Below are positions 25,128 through 35,603 of a stretch of DNA of 64,000 nt, in pieces. Position 1 is the stretch's first letter, and each line of letters opens with the position of its first letter. The notes beneath the pieces are model-generated. The model ran no database searches, was not told the DNA's origin, and worked only from the letters and a program-made list of their open reading frames with translations. The position numbers and the translations under genes were made by a program. The stretch is taken from assembly GCF_021601625.1 (NCBI RefSeq), contig NZ_BQHR01000001.1, forward strand, positions 124,001 through 188,000, written 5' to 3'. The DNA is from Pseudomonas paraglycinae (GTDB lineage Bacteria; Pseudomonadota; Gammaproteobacteria; Pseudomonadales; Pseudomonadaceae).

Positions 25128-26582
25128 ATGAAACTAATCGTAAAAGTCTTCCCCGAGATCACCATCAAAAGCCGACCTGTCCGGACGAAATTCATCCGCC
25201 AGCTGGCCAAGAACATCCGCACCGTGCTCCGCGACCTGGACCCGGCCGTGGTGGTGAACGGTGTGTGGGACAATCTCGAGCTGGAAACCCGCGTCACCGA
25301 CCCCAAGGCCCTGAAAGAGATGGGCGAACGCCTGACCTGCATGCCGGGCATCGCGCATTTTCTGCAGATCGACGAGTATCCGCTGGGCGACTTCGACGAC
25401 ATCACCGAGAAGTGCAAGCAGCACTACGGCGATGCGCTGGCCGGGAAGATTTTTTCGGTGCGCTGCAAGCGTGCGGGCAAGCATGCGTTCAGCTCGATGG
25501 ACGTCGAAAAATACGTCGGCAGCAAGCTGCGCCGTGAGTGCGGCGCTGCCGGAATCGACCTGAAACAGCCGGAAATCGAAGTCCGCATCGAAGTTCGCGA
25601 CAAACGGTTGTTCGTGATCCACAGCCAGCACAATGGCATCGGCGGCTACCCGCTCGGTGCGCTGGAGCAGACGCTGGTATTGATGTCCGGCGGTTTTGAC
25701 TCGACGGTTGCCGCGTACCAGATCCTTCGTCGGGGTCTGATGACGCACTTCTGCTTCTTCAACCTGGGCGGTCGTGCCCACGAATTGGGCGTAATGGAAG
25801 TCGCGCATTTCATCTGGAAGAAGTACGGCAGCTCGCAACGCGTGCTATTTGTCAGTGTTCCGTTCGAAGAAGTCTTGGGCGAAATTCTCGGCAAGGTCGA
25901 CGACAGTCATATGGGCGTCGTATTGAAGCGTATGATGTTGCGCGCGGCGTCGAACATTGCCGAACGCCTGCACATCGATGCGCTGGTCACCGGTGAAGCG
26001 ATTTCCCAGGTGTCGAGCCAGACGCTGCCGAACCTGTCGGTCATCGATTGCGTCACCGACAAGCTGGTGCTGCGACCGCTGATCGTCGCCCACAAGCAGG
26101 ACATCATCGACACGGCCGACCAGATCGGTACCGGTGATTTCGCCCGGCACATGCCGGAATACTGCGGCGTCATCTCGGTCAACCCGAAGACCGCCGCCAA
26201 GCGTGGCCGGGTCGAGCACGAAGAGCAGGAATTCGACATGGCGGTGCTCGAGCGTGCGCTCGCAAACGCCAGACTGGTGCCGATCGATCGGGTGATCGAC
26301 GAATTGGGCCAGGATTTGCAGATCGAAGAAGTCAGCGAAGCGCTGGCCGGTCAGATCGTCATCGACATCCGCCACCCGGATGCCGCCGAGGATGACCCGC
26401 TGGAACTCGCCGGCATAGAGGTACAGACGATGCCGTTCTACGCAGTGAACGCTCGTTTCAAGGAACTGGACCCTACTCGCCAGTACCTGCTGTATTGCGA
26501 CAAAGGCGTGATGAGTCGCCTGCATGCCCACCATTTGCTCAGTGAGGGGCATGCCAATGTGCGCGTTTATCGACCGAGCTAA
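25128..26582 (+). CDS. thiI: tRNA sulfurtransferase ThiI (s4U8 formation, thiazole synthesis)
   Basis: Transfers sulphur to tRNA position 8 to make 4-thiouridine, and in thiamin synthesis to ThiS. The 484 residues contain an N-terminal ferredoxin-like/THUMP region, the PP-loop SGGFDST around residue 185-195, and a C-terminal rhodanese domain with the persulfide-forming Cys in [11 protein letters not shown]. The extra domain places it in the E. coli-type ThiI class. The ATG at 25128 fits the family start [11 protein letters not shown]; an upstream in-frame extension to 25065 would overlap the promoter. Confidence 0.96.
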   Translation: MKLIVKVFPEITIKSRPVRTKFIRQLAKNIRTVLRDLDPAVVVNGVWDNLELETRVTDPKALKEMGERLTCMPGIAHFLQIDEYPLGDFDDITEKCKQHYGDALAGKIFSVRCKRAGKHAFSSMDVEKYVGSKLRRECGAAGIDLKQPEIEVRIEVRDKRLFVIHSQHNGIGGYPLGALEQTLVLMSGGFDSTVAAYQILRRGLMTHFCFFNLGGRAHELGVMEVAHFIWKKYGSSQRVLFVSVPFEEVLGEILGKVDDSHMGVVLKRMMLRAASNIAERLHIDALVTGEAISQVSSQTLPNLSVIDCVTDKLVLRPLIVAHKQDIIDTADQIGTGDFARHMPEYCGVISVNPKTAAKRGRVEHEEQEFDMAVLERALANARLVPIDRVIDELGQDLQIEEVSEALAGQIVIDIRHPDAAEDDPLELAGIEVQTMPFYAVNARFKELDPTRQYLLYCDKGVMSRLHAHHLLSEGHANVRVYRPS

Positions 26583-26721
26583 GTGCCCGGGGCTGTTTGC
26601 CTGTGGCCTGCGTCACCGGCCCCCCGACACCGCCGTCAAGCTGTAACGGCCATGCCGGACACTACTGTCAATCGCTGCCAAGACTTGTCAGCAAACCGAA
26701 TCCTCTGATCGAGATACACAA

Positions 26722-28542
26722 GTGATCGAAAATCTACGCAACATCGCCATCATTGCCCACGTTGACCATGGTAAGACCACCCTGGTAGACAAACTCCTGC
26801 GTCAATCCGGCACCCTGGAGCGCAACGAGCTCAACGACGAGCGCGTGATGGACTCCAACGACCAGGAAAAAGAGCGCGGCATTACCATTCTGGCGAAAAA
26901 CACCGCCATCAACTGGAACGGCTACCACATCAACATCGTGGACACCCCGGGCCACGCCGACTTCGGCGGCGAAGTCGAGCGCGTAATGTCCATGGTTGAC
27001 TCCGTGCTGCTGCTGGTCGACGCCCAGGACGGCCCTATGCCGCAAACCCGTTTCGTGACCAAGAAGGCTTTCGAAGCCGGCCTGCGTCCAATCGTGGTCA
27101 TCAACAAGGTTGACCGTCCGGGCGCGCGTCCTGACTGGGTTCTGGACCAGATCTTCGATCTGTTCGACAACCTGGGCGCTACCGAAGAACAACTGGACTT
27201 CCAGGTTGTTTACGCTTCGGCCCTGAACGGCATCGCCGGTCTGGACCACACCGCCATGGGCGAAGACATGACCGCGCTGTACCAGGCGGTAGTCGACCAC
27301 GTTCCGCCTCCGGCTGTTGACCGTGACGGTCCGTTCCAGATGCAGATCTCCGCTCTGGACTACAACAGCTTCCTGGGTGTTATCGGTGTTGGCCGTATCG
27401 CTCGTGGTCGCGTCAAGCCGAACACTCCGGTTGTTGCTATCAGCGCCGACGGCAAGCGCCGCAACGGTCGTATCCTGAAGCTGATGGGTCACCACGGTCT
27501 GCACCGCGTTGACGTTGAAGAAGCAGCAGCCGGCGACATCGTCTGCATCAGCGGTTTCGACGAGCTGTTCATCTCCGACACCCTGTGCGACATCAACAAC
27601 GTCGAGGCGATGAAGCCTCTGACCGTTGACGAGCCAACCGTTTCCATGACCTTCCAGGTAAACGACTCGCCATTCTGCGGTAAAGAAGGCAAGTTCGTGA
27701 CCTCCCGTAACATCAAGGATCGTCTGGACAAAGAGCTGCTGTACAACGTTGCACTGCGCGTTGAAGAAGGCGACTCGGCTGACAAGTTCAAGGTATCCGG
27801 CCGTGGTGAGCTGCACCTCTCGGTACTGATCGAAACCATGCGTCGCGAAGGCTTCGAGCTGGCCCTGGGCCGTCCTGAAGTGATCATCCGTGAAGTTGAC
27901 GGCGTGAAGCAGGAACCGTTCGAAAACGTAACCATCGACATCCCTGAAGAATCCCAGGGCAAGGTCATGGAAGAAATGGGTCTGCGTAAAGGCGACCTGA
28001 GCAACATGGTGCCGGATGGCAAGGGCCGTGTTCGTCTGGAATACAACATCCCTGCTCGCGGTCTGATCGGTTTCCGTAACCAGTTCCTGACCCTGACCAA
28101 CGGTGCTGGCATCCTGACCTCGATCTTCGACCGTTACGCTCCAGTGAAGTCGGGCCACATGTCCGGCCGTCAGAACGGCGTTCTGGTTTCGGTTGAAACC
28201 GGCAAGGCGCTGACCTACTCCCTGGAAACCCTGCAGGCTCGTGGCAAGCTGTTCGTAGAACACGGCCAGGAGATCTACAACGGTCAGATCGTTGGTCAGA
28301 ACTCCCGCGACAACGACCTGGGTGTGAACCCGACCAAAGGCAAGAAGCTCGACAACATGCGTGCTTCGGGTAAAGACGAAACCATCGCTCTGGTCCCACC
28401 TGTTCGCTTCACCCTGGAACAGGCTCTGGAATACATCCAGGAAGACGAGCTGTGCGAAGTTACGCCTAAGTCCATCCGTCTTCGCAAGAAGATCCTGGAC
28501 GAAAGCGAGCGTACCCGCGCTGCCAAGAAAGCCAAGGCGTAA
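26722..28542 (+). CDS. typA: Ribosome-associated GTPase TypA/BipA
   Basis: A 606-residue translational GTPase of the EF-G family, involved in ribosome assembly and stress adaptation. G1 is AHVDHGKTT, the switch region is [17 protein letters not shown]3 is [13 protein letters not shown] and G4 is [10 protein letters not shown]. The C-terminal domain with [15 protein letters not shown] and [11 protein letters not shown] is specific to TypA. It starts with GTG at 26722, the normal family N-terminus ([13 protein letters not shown]). Codon use is strongly biased, consistent with high expression. Confidence 0.97.
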   Translation: MIENLRNIAIIAHVDHGKTTLVDKLLRQSGTLERNELNDERVMDSNDQEKERGITILAKNTAINWNGYHINIVDTPGHADFGGEVERVMSMVDSVLLLVDAQDGPMPQTRFVTKKAFEAGLRPIVVINKVDRPGARPDWVLDQIFDLFDNLGATEEQLDFQVVYASALNGIAGLDHTAMGEDMTALYQAVVDHVPPPAVDRDGPFQMQISALDYNSFLGVIGVGRIARGRVKPNTPVVAISADGKRRNGRILKLMGHHGLHRVDVEEAAAGDIVCISGFDELFISDTLCDINNVEAMKPLTVDEPTVSMTFQVNDSPFCGKEGKFVTSRNIKDRLDKELLYNVALRVEEGDSADKFKVSGRGELHLSVLIETMRREGFELALGRPEVIIREVDGVKQEPFENVTIDIPEESQGKVMEEMGLRKGDLSNMVPDGKGRVRLEYNIPARGLIGFRNQFLTLTNGAGILTSIFDRYAPVKSGHMSGRQNGVLVSVETGKALTYSLETLQARGKLFVEHGQEIYNGQIVGQNSRDNDLGVNPTKGKKLDNMRASGKDETIALVPPVRFTLEQALEYIQEDELCEVTPKSIRLRKKILDESERTRAAKKAKA

Positions 28543-28557
28543 TTTAGCCCAGGCTTG

Positions 28558-28596
28558 AAAAAACGCCCCCGGTCGAGAGACCGGGGGCGTTTTTGT
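28558..28596 (+). terminator. Rho-independent terminator of typA
   Basis: AAAAACGCCCCCGGTC and GACCGGGGGCGTTTTTG form a near-perfect hairpin with a GAGA loop and a T-run. Confidence 0.93.
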
Positions 28597-28633
28597 TTGT
28601 CCGGGATTTATGCGGTGTTTGTGCGGGCCCCAT

Positions 28634-28720
28634 CGCTGGCAAGCCAGCTCCCACAGGGTTTTGGGGGGAACACAAGTTACTTGATCACCAGTAACCTTTG
28701 TGGGAGCTGGCTTGCCAGCG
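28634..28720. repeat. Inverted REP pair (BIME-like)
   Basis: CGCTGGCAAGCCAGCTCCCACA at 28634 and its exact inverse at 28699 flank a 43-base spacer. These are the classic Pseudomonas REP sequences, each with an internal small palindrome (CTGGCAAGCCAG). The pair lies between convergent typA and the YkgJ gene. Confidence 0.9.
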
Positions 28721-28757
28721 AAGGCGGCCGATCAGCCGCCGAACATCTCAGGGCAGA

Positions 28758-29192
28758 TCAGAACTTCTCGATCGACCGCGAATTCTGCACCCGCTCCACT
28801 TCCTTCGGCTTGTACGCGCAGTACCCCGGGCGCGGGCCGATCTTCGGGTGGTTGCGGCAGGTGTCAGGGCGCTTGTCATAAATGGTGCACAGGCGGCTCT
28901 TACGATCCAGGTAGTAGCAATCGTTGTTGCTCATGCGCTGGAGCGTGAAGATCCCCGACTTCTGATTGAAGCGCTCGACCAGACCTTCCTTTTGCAGACG
29001 CTTGGCGATGTTCTTCGGCGGGTCGCCCAGTTCGAACTCGTCGACCACACCGATGCGCACCAGATCCTTGATCTTGACCTCGACCGGCAGCGTGCAGCAG
29101 CTGGAAACGCACGAGCCGCACATCGGGGCCGAATATTTGGCCCAGGTATCGAGACGGTCGATCTCGGCTGCGGCGATCAGGTTGGGCTTCAT
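28758..29192 (-). CDS. YkgJ family cysteine-cluster protein
   Basis: A 144-residue cytoplasmic protein with clustered cysteines that likely bind metal or an iron-sulphur centre: CGSCVSSCC at residues 25-33, then Cys in NNDCYYL, CTIYDKRPDTC and PGYC. This is the YkgJ (CxxCxxxCC) family; the function is not established. Two adjacent ATG codons occur at 29195 and 29192. It lies alone between REP elements and glgP. Confidence 0.85.
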   Translation of the reverse strand: MKPNLIAAAEIDRLDTWAKYSAPMCGSCVSSCCTLPVEVKIKDLVRIGVVDEFELGDPPKNIAKRLQKEGLVERFNQKSGIFTLQRMSNNDCYYLDRKSRLCTIYDKRPDTCRNHPKIGPRPGYCAYKPKEVERVQNSRSIEKF

Positions 29193-29453
29193 CATCGGTG
29201 GTTACCAGGCGTGTGCATCAGGGCGCGCGATCATACCGGGACTGGTGGATTTTTGAACAACCTTTCGCCAGATTTTTTCTTCATGCACCCGCATCGTCCG
29301 ACAATTCGGCACGGCCCCTGCATTCATTGAGGCATTCGCCAGAGTATTGCCGGTCGATCTCACACTCTCGGTAAAAACTGCCGAACCAGAGCCCTTACCG
29401 TCGGTCAGACCGTCTAGGCTCTGACAACTCCCCGCTCGCTCGAGGTCCTATCG

Positions 29454-31904
29454 ATGACTCAAGAACCACTAGTTCGCGAAGCAGAGGTGGCCGCATTCCG
29501 CGACGCCGTCCTGACCAAACTCACCTACGCGGTGGGCAAAGACCCGGATCACGCCTTCGACCATGACTGGTTCGAAGCCATCGCCCTGGCGGCGCGCGAT
29601 CACATGGTCGAGCACTGGATGGACCATACCCGGCAGATCTACCGCAAAGGCCAGAAGCGGGTGTATTACCTCTCGCTGGAATTTCTCATCGGCCGTTTGC
29701 TCTACGACAGCCTGAGCAACCTCGGTTTGCTGGACGTCGCCCGTGAAGCCTTGACCGAGCTGGGCGTCGATCTGGAGCGCATCCGCATCCTGGAGCCGGA
29801 TGCGGCGCTGGGCAACGGTGGCCTCGGACGATTGGCGGCGTGCTTCATGGAAAGCATGTCGACCCTCGGTATCGCTGGCCACGGCTACGGCATTCGTTAT
29901 GAGCACGGGTTGTTCCGTCAGGCGATTGTCGACGGTTGGCAACAGGAACAGACCGAGCACTGGCTGGATTTCGGCAACCCCTGGGAGTTCGAGCGGCCAG
30001 AGGTGGTCTATCCGATCGGCTTTGGCGGCAGCGTCGAGACCGTCACCGACGCCAGCGGCAAGTCCCGGCAAGTCTGGCACCCGGCGGAAACCGTCCGGGC
30101 GATTGCCTACGACACCCCGGTGGTCGGCTGGCGCGGGGCGAGCGTCAACACCTTGCGCCTGTGGCGGGCGCGGGCGATGGAGGACCTGCATCTGGAGCGC
30201 TTCAACGCCGGTGACCACCTGGGCGCCGTCGCCGAAGTGGCCCGGGCCGAGAGTATCTCCCGCGTGCTCTACCCGGCGGACAGCACCGAAGCCGGGCAGG
30301 AACTGCGCCTGCGTCAGGAATACTTCTTCGTCGCCGCGTCGCTTCAGGATTTGCTGCGCCGTCATCGCAACATGCACACCTCGGTGCTGACCCTCGGCGA
30401 TCACGCGGCAATCCAGCTCAACGACACCCACCCCTCGATCGCTGTCGCCGAACTGATGCGCCAACTGGTCGATGTCTACGACGTGGCCTGGGACGCGGCG
30501 TGGCAAGTCACCGTCGATACGCTGTCGTACACCAACCACACGCTGCTGCCCGAAGCGCTGGAAACCTGGCCGGTGGGGCTGATGGAACGCATGCTGCCGC
30601 GGCACATGCAGATCATTTATCTGATCAACGCCCAGCACATCGATTCGCTGCGGGCCAAGGGCATCCACGATTTCGACGTGCTGCGCGCGGTGTCGCTGAT
30701 CGAGGAAGACAACGGCCGACGGGTGCGCATGGGCAACCTCGCATTCCTCGGTTCCCACAGCGTCAACGGCGTGTCCGGGCTGCACACGCAACTGATGCGC
30801 AAAACCGTGTTCGCCGAACTGCACAAGCTGTATCCGGAGCGGATCAACAACAAGACCAATGGCATCACCTTCCGCCGCTGGCTGTATCAGGCCAACCCGG
30901 AACTGACGTCGATGCTGGTCGATTCCCTCGGCGCGGATGTTCTGGATAACCCCGAACAGCGTCTGCTCGATCTTGAGCCGTTCGCCGAAAAACCAACCTT
31001 CCGCAAAGCCTTCGCCGAGCAGCGGCTGCACAGCAAAAAAGCCCTCGCTTACCTGATCCATGAACGGCTGGGGATCGCGGTCAACCCGGCGGCGATGTTC
31101 GACGTGCAGGTCAAACGGATCCACGAATACAAACGCCAACTGCTCAACCTGATGCACACCGTCGCGCTGTATCAGGCGATCCGCGCCGAGCCGGAAATCG
31201 ACTGGGTGCCGAGGGTGAAAATCTTCGCCGGCAAAGCCGCGGCGAGTTATCACCAAGCCAAGCTGATCATCAAGCTGACCAACGACATCGCCCGGGTGGT
31301 GAACAACGACCCGACCGTGCGCGGCCTGCTCAAAGTGGTGTTCCTGCCCAACTACAACGTCAGCCTGGCGGAAAGCATCATTCCGGCGGCGGACCTGTCG
31401 GAGCAGATCTCCACCGCCGGTTTCGAGGCCTCGGGCACCAGCAACATGAAGTTTGGCCTGAACGGCGCGCTGACCATCGGCACCCTCGACGGCGCCAACG
31501 TGGAAATGTGCGAAAACATCGGCGCCGAGCACATGTTCATCTTCGGTCTCAGCGCCCAGCAGGTCGAAGCGCGCAAGCAGAACCACGAGTTCAGCGCGGT
31601 GCCGGACATTGCCGCGTCCCATCGCCTCAACGATGTGTTGCAGGCGATCCGCAGCGGGGTGTTCTCGCCGGACGACACGTCGCGCTACACCGGGCTGATC
31701 GATTCGCTGGTGGATTACGACCGGTTCTTCGTTTGCGCCGATTTCGACTCCTACTGGGAGGCGCAGATGCGTGTCGATGCGCATTGGCACGACGCCAACA
31801 ACTGGTGGCGTTCGGCGGTGCTGAACACCTCGCGTATGGGCTGGTTCTCGTCCGACCGGACAATCCGCGAGTACGCCACGGATATCTGGAAGGCACTCGA
31901 GTAA
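29454..31904 (+). CDS. glgP: Glycogen/maltodextrin phosphorylase
   Basis: An 816-residue GT35 phosphorylase that releases glucose-1-phosphate from alpha-1,4-glucans. LGNGGLGRLAACFMES, YGIRYEHGLF, the pyridoxal-phosphate lysine motif EASGTSNMKFGLNGALT and IGTLDGANVEM are all present. Length is typical of bacterial GlgP/MalP. No other glycogen gene is adjacent, so it may be regulated apart from the main glycogen cluster. GAGG before ATG 29454 gives a good ribosome binding site. Confidence 0.96.
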   Translation: MTQEPLVREAEVAAFRDAVLTKLTYAVGKDPDHAFDHDWFEAIALAARDHMVEHWMDHTRQIYRKGQKRVYYLSLEFLIGRLLYDSLSNLGLLDVAREALTELGVDLERIRILEPDAALGNGGLGRLAACFMESMSTLGIAGHGYGIRYEHGLFRQAIVDGWQQEQTEHWLDFGNPWEFERPEVVYPIGFGGSVETVTDASGKSRQVWHPAETVRAIAYDTPVVGWRGASVNTLRLWRARAMEDLHLERFNAGDHLGAVAEVARAESISRVLYPADSTEAGQELRLRQEYFFVAASLQDLLRRHRNMHTSVLTLGDHAAIQLNDTHPSIAVAELMRQLVDVYDVAWDAAWQVTVDTLSYTNHTLLPEALETWPVGLMERMLPRHMQIIYLINAQHIDSLRAKGIHDFDVLRAVSLIEEDNGRRVRMGNLAFLGSHSVNGVSGLHTQLMRKTVFAELHKLYPERINNKTNGITFRRWLYQANPELTSMLVDSLGADVLDNPEQRLLDLEPFAEKPTFRKAFAEQRLHSKKALAYLIHERLGIAVNPAAMFDVQVKRIHEYKRQLLNLMHTVALYQAIRAEPEIDWVPRVKIFAGKAAASYHQAKLIIKLTNDIARVVNNDPTVRGLLKVVFLPNYNVSLAESIIPAADLSEQISTAGFEASGTSNMKFGLNGALTIGTLDGANVEMCENIGAEHMFIFGLSAQQVEARKQNHEFSAVPDIAASHRLNDVLQAIRSGVFSPDDTSRYTGLIDSLVDYDRFFVCADFDSYWEAQMRVDAHWHDANNWWRSAVLNTSRMGWFSSDRTIREYATDIWKALE

Positions 31905-32006
31905 CTTTTAGCGACAAATGTGCGCCTGGCCCCACGATTGTTGGGCCGGGCCGATATACTGAGCCTTGGTTCCGCCCCGCCACGGGGCTGCTCAGGGATA
32001 TCGACC

Positions 32007-35000
32007 ATGCAATGGATGTTCATGTTGATCGGGCTGCTGCTCGGCTGGCTGCTCGACGAGTCGTTCAGCGATGCACTGTTGGGCGCGTTGCTGGGGCTCG
32101 CCATCGGGCAGGCGATGCGGATTGCCCGGCTCGGTTCGCAGGCTGCCGAGCAACAGCGTCAGCTGGATCACGCGAAGATTGCGTTGCAGGGCGTCGAACA
32201 GCGTCTGTTTCTGCTGGAGGGCGCTCCGGCGCATTCGCCAGCGCCGCCGAGCGTCGCGCCGGCCAGCGAAACAGTCGTTGAACCCGTCACGGTATTTGAA
32301 CAACCCGCTGCCGCAGAACCCGAGCTGGTCTGGGAACTGCCACCCGAACTCGAACCTGTCGCCGTCGCCGCCAGCGAACCCGGTCAGCCGCTGCCGGTCG
32401 ATGTCTGGCGTCTGGACGCCGTTACGCCTGAACCTGAACCCCGACAACCCGCCGAACCTTGTGGCCCGAACCTTATCGAACGCGGCATCAGCGCTGCGCG
32501 CAACTGGCTGTTCGGTGGCAATACCGTGCTGCGGGTCGGTGTGGTGCTGTTGTTCTTCGGTCTGGCGTTCCTGCTGCGCTACGCCACCGAAGGCATGGTG
32601 GTGCCGATCGAATTGCGTTACGCCGGGGTCGCAGCGGCAGCGCTGGGCTTGCTGGCATTGGGCTGGTGGTTGCGCCATCGCAACAACAGCTACGCTTTGA
32701 TGCTGCAAGGCACCGGGATCGCGGTGTTGTATCTGACGGTGTTTGCGGCGATGCGCCTGCACCCGCTGCTCGATCCGTCTGCCGCGCTGGGATTGCTGGT
32801 GGCAGTGACGGTGTTTTCGGCCATTCTGGCCATCACCCAGGATTCCCTGGCCCTGGCCTGCGTCGCCGCACTGGGCGGTTTCGCCGCGCCGATCCTGACC
32901 TCCACCGGCGCCGGCAACCACGTCGCGCTATTCAGTTATTTCGCGCTGCTCAACGCCGGCATCCTGGCCATCGCCTGGTTCAAGGCCTGGCGCCTGCTCA
33001 ACCTGATCGGCTTCGTTGGCACCTTCGGCATCGGTTTCGCCTGGGGCCTGCGTTCGTACACGCCGGAACTGCTGTGGAGCACCGAACCGTTCCTGATTCT
33101 GTTCTTCCTGATGTATCTGGCCATCGGCCTGCTGTTCGCCCGGCGCAAGTTGCTGGACATGCCGGACGCCCCGGCGGATGACGATCGCCAGGCGCTGCTG
33201 CATTGGTCGGCGCGCAAGGGCGATTACGTCGACGGCACGATGCTGTTCGGTCCGCCGCTGGTGGGTTTCGGCCTGCAATTCGCGCTGGTCCAGCATCTTG
33301 AATTCGCTGCCGCGTTCAGTGCGCTGGCGCTGGGCATGATCTACATGGCCCTGGCCAAAGTGCTGATGGGCGGTCGGGCGATGTTGCTGGGCGAGACTTG
33401 CCTGGCGCTCGGGGTGATTTTCGCCAGCCTGGCGATTCCGCTGGGGCTGGATGCGCGCTGGACGTCCGCGGCCTGGGCGGTGGAGGGTGCGGGAATTTTC
33501 TGGCTGGGCTTGCGTCAGCAACGGCCGTTGGCCCGGGCCTTCGCGTTGCTGCTGCAACTGGGTTCGGCGCTGGCGTTTCTCAGCCAGTTACGTGTCGGCG
33601 AAAGCAGCCTGCTCGACGGAGCGCCTCTGGGCGCATTGATGCTCGGCGCGGCGTTGCTATTCAGCTTCTACCAATTGCGCAAGGCATTGCCGGAGCAAAC
33701 CTCGCCGTGGGAGCGCCAAGGGCTGCCAGTGCTGGCGAGTCTGGGGCTGACCTTCCTGTATCTGCTGGCGCCGCTGTTCTTCTTCATTCAGGGCACGGCG
33801 ATCAGTTGGGCATTGGCCGGGCTGGCGACCTTGTTCGTCGGCTTGCGCCTGCAATCGCGCACGTTCCTGTTCACCGCGTTTGCCGTGCAACTGCTCGGCG
33901 GAGCGTTGTTCCTGTTGCGCCTGCAAGGGGCGGGCGAGGATTCGGCGGCCGTGTTCAGCGCTGGCTGGAGCGGTTTGCTCAGCGCCTCGTTGATCGGTCT
34001 GGCGCTGATCGCCGGCATGCTGCTGGCGGCGCGCGACGAGATGGTGCGCAGCGATGTTCGCCTGCTGCGCGGTTTGTCGGTGGTGCTGCTGGCGGGTCTG
34101 GTGCTGATCAATCTGGCGGTGTTGTTTGTGCTGCCGTGGCAGACCGCGAGCGCGGTGTGGGCGGCCAGTGGCTTGCTGATCATCTGGCTCAGTCTGTACC
34201 TCAAGCAGCGCGTGAGTTTTGTGTTCGGTCTGCTGTTGCAACTGATCGGCGGCGCGGCGTTTCTGCTCGCCGGCCCCGAGTTGCTCGGGCCGTTGTCCAG
34301 CGAGGGGCTGCGACCGCTGGCCCATGGCGGATTCTGGACGCCGCTGGTGCTGGGCCTGGCGGCGATGATCGGGGCATGGCGCCTGCAACTGGGCAATCAC
34401 GCCTCGGCGTTCGATGTGCTGAGTCTGCAGCGACTTTCGGAAGTGTTGCTGGTGTGGGGCGCCGGTTGGTGGGCGCTGGCGTGGGTCAGCGAAGTGCTGC
34501 GGTTTGCGCCGCTGAATCTGCAAGCGACGCTGTTGCTGTTGGTCGCCGCGCTGAGCGTCGCGTTGTGGGCGGTGTTGGCCTTGCGCCTGAAATGGCCGTC
34601 GCTCGGTCTACTCTGCACCTTGCTGATTCCGGCAGCCGGGCTGGTGTTGCTCGGCGCGTGGCACTCGCGTTATCACCCGGCGGCGGATTTCGGCCGGCTG
34701 GCGTGGGCGGCGGTGTTCGTTGTGCATTTCATCAGCCTGCGGCGTCTGGCACCGATGCTGCCGGCGCGGGCCTTGAGCACGGCCCATGTGCTCGGTTGCT
34801 GGCTGCTGATCGGCGTGCTGGCGCTGGAGTTGCGCTACGGCCTGCTGCTGTTGTCCGAGCAGTACAACGCCTGGCGCTGGCTGGGCTGGGCGATTCTGCC
34901 GAGTGTGTATCTGTTGCTGATGGCTGCGCCGCGTCAGTGGCCGTGGCCGGTGGCGGCGTTCCCTCGCGAATATCGCCTGTACGCGGCGGCGCCGTTGGCG

Positions 35001-35603
35001 GTGCTGATGCTGGTCTGGTTCTGGCTGGCCAATGGCGTCAGCGATGGCAATGCCGAGCCGCTGCCTTATGTGCCGCTGCTTAACCCGCTGGAGTTGGGTC
35101 TGCTGTTTGCACTGTTCGGTGTCTACGTCTGGTCGCGCAGCGCCGTTGCCGAGCTGTCGATCCGCCAGGACTACGCGGCTTATGCGACGCAACTGATCGC
35201 CGGTGTTTCGCTGTTTGCGTTCTGCACTGCGCTGGTCACCCGCGCCGCGCACCATTGGGCGGGGATTCCGTTCGAGCTGGATCTGCTGCTCGAATCGATG
35301 CTGGTGCAGGCCGGTCTGTCCATCGTCTGGACGCTGATGGCGCTCGGACTGATGATCGGCGGGCACCTGCGTCATCGCCGCGAAGTGTGGCTGATCGGCG
35401 CGGCGCTGATTGCGCTGGTGGTGGCCAAACTGATTTTTGTCGAATTGAGCAACCGTGGCGGACTGGCCCGGATTGTCTCGTTCATCGGCGTCGGCGTGTT
35501 GCTGCTGGTGGTGGGCTATTTTGCGCCGCTGCCGCCTAAACGCGTCGAAGCTGTACCGGCGGCGGACAAATCGGCCCCGGAAACCGAAGGAGTGTCGTCT
35601 TGA
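32007..35603 (+). CDS. DUF2339 large polytopic membrane protein
   Basis: A 1198-residue inner-membrane protein with a short N-terminal hydrophobic segment, an acidic Pro/Glu-rich linker (about 65-160) and then more than 25 predicted hydrophobic helices (from NTVLRVGVVLLFFGLAFLLRY onward). The PIELRYAGVAAAALGLLALGWWLRHRN and LMLQGTGIAVLYLTVFAAMR regions match DUF2339, a family of unknown function. The ATG at 32007 is preferred to upstream in-frame codons because it starts the first helix. It overlaps the next gene by four bases, a pairing with DUF3999 seen in other pseudomonads. Confidence 0.85.
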   Translation: MQWMFMLIGLLLGWLLDESFSDALLGALLGLAIGQAMRIARLGSQAAEQQRQLDHAKIALQGVEQRLFLLEGAPAHSPAPPSVAPASETVVEPVTVFEQPAAAEPELVWELPPELEPVAVAASEPGQPLPVDVWRLDAVTPEPEPRQPAEPCGPNLIERGISAARNWLFGGNTVLRVGVVLLFFGLAFLLRYATEGMVVPIELRYAGVAAAALGLLALGWWLRHRNNSYALMLQGTGIAVLYLTVFAAMRLHPLLDPSAALGLLVAVTVFSAILAITQDSLALACVAALGGFAAPILTSTGAGNHVALFSYFALLNAGILAIAWFKAWRLLNLIGFVGTFGIGFAWGLRSYTPELLWSTEPFLILFFLMYLAIGLLFARRKLLDMPDAPADDDRQALLHWSARKGDYVDGTMLFGPPLVGFGLQFALVQHLEFAAAFSALALGMIYMALAKVLMGGRAMLLGETCLALGVIFASLAIPLGLDARWTSAAWAVEGAGIFWLGLRQQRPLARAFALLLQLGSALAFLSQLRVGESSLLDGAPLGALMLGAALLFSFYQLRKALPEQTSPWERQGLPVLASLGLTFLYLLAPLFFFIQGTAISWALAGLATLFVGLRLQSRTFLFTAFAVQLLGGALFLLRLQGAGEDSAAVFSAGWSGLLSASLIGLALIAGMLLAARDEMVRSDVRLLRGLSVVLLAGLVLINLAVLFVLPWQTASAVWAASGLLIIWLSLYLKQRVSFVFGLLLQLIGGAAFLLAGPELLGPLSSEGLRPLAHGGFWTPLVLGLAAMIGAWRLQLGNHASAFDVLSLQRLSEVLLVWGAGWWALAWVSEVLRFAPLNLQATLLLLVAALSVALWAVLALRLKWPSLGLLCTLLIPAAGLVLLGAWHSRYHPAADFGRLAWAAVFVVHFISLRRLAPMLPARALSTAHVLGCWLLIGVLALELRYGLLLLSEQYNAWRWLGWAILPSVYLLLMAAPRQWPWPVAAFPREYRLYAAAPLAVLMLVWFWLANGVSDGNAEPLPYVPLLNPLELGLLFALFGVYVWSRSAVAELSIRQDYAAYATQLIAGVSLFAFCTALVTRAAHHWAGIPFELDLLLESMLVQAGLSIVWTLMALGLMIGGHLRHRREVWLIGAALIALVVAKLIFVELSNRGGLARIVSFIGVGVLLLVVGYFAPLPPKRVEAVPAADKSAPETEGVSS

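Noticed and set aside
29469-31790. Open frame of 773 codons antisense to glgP
   Set aside because: The reading is a GC-driven shadow of the phosphorylase coding strand, rich in Arg, His and Gln without motifs.
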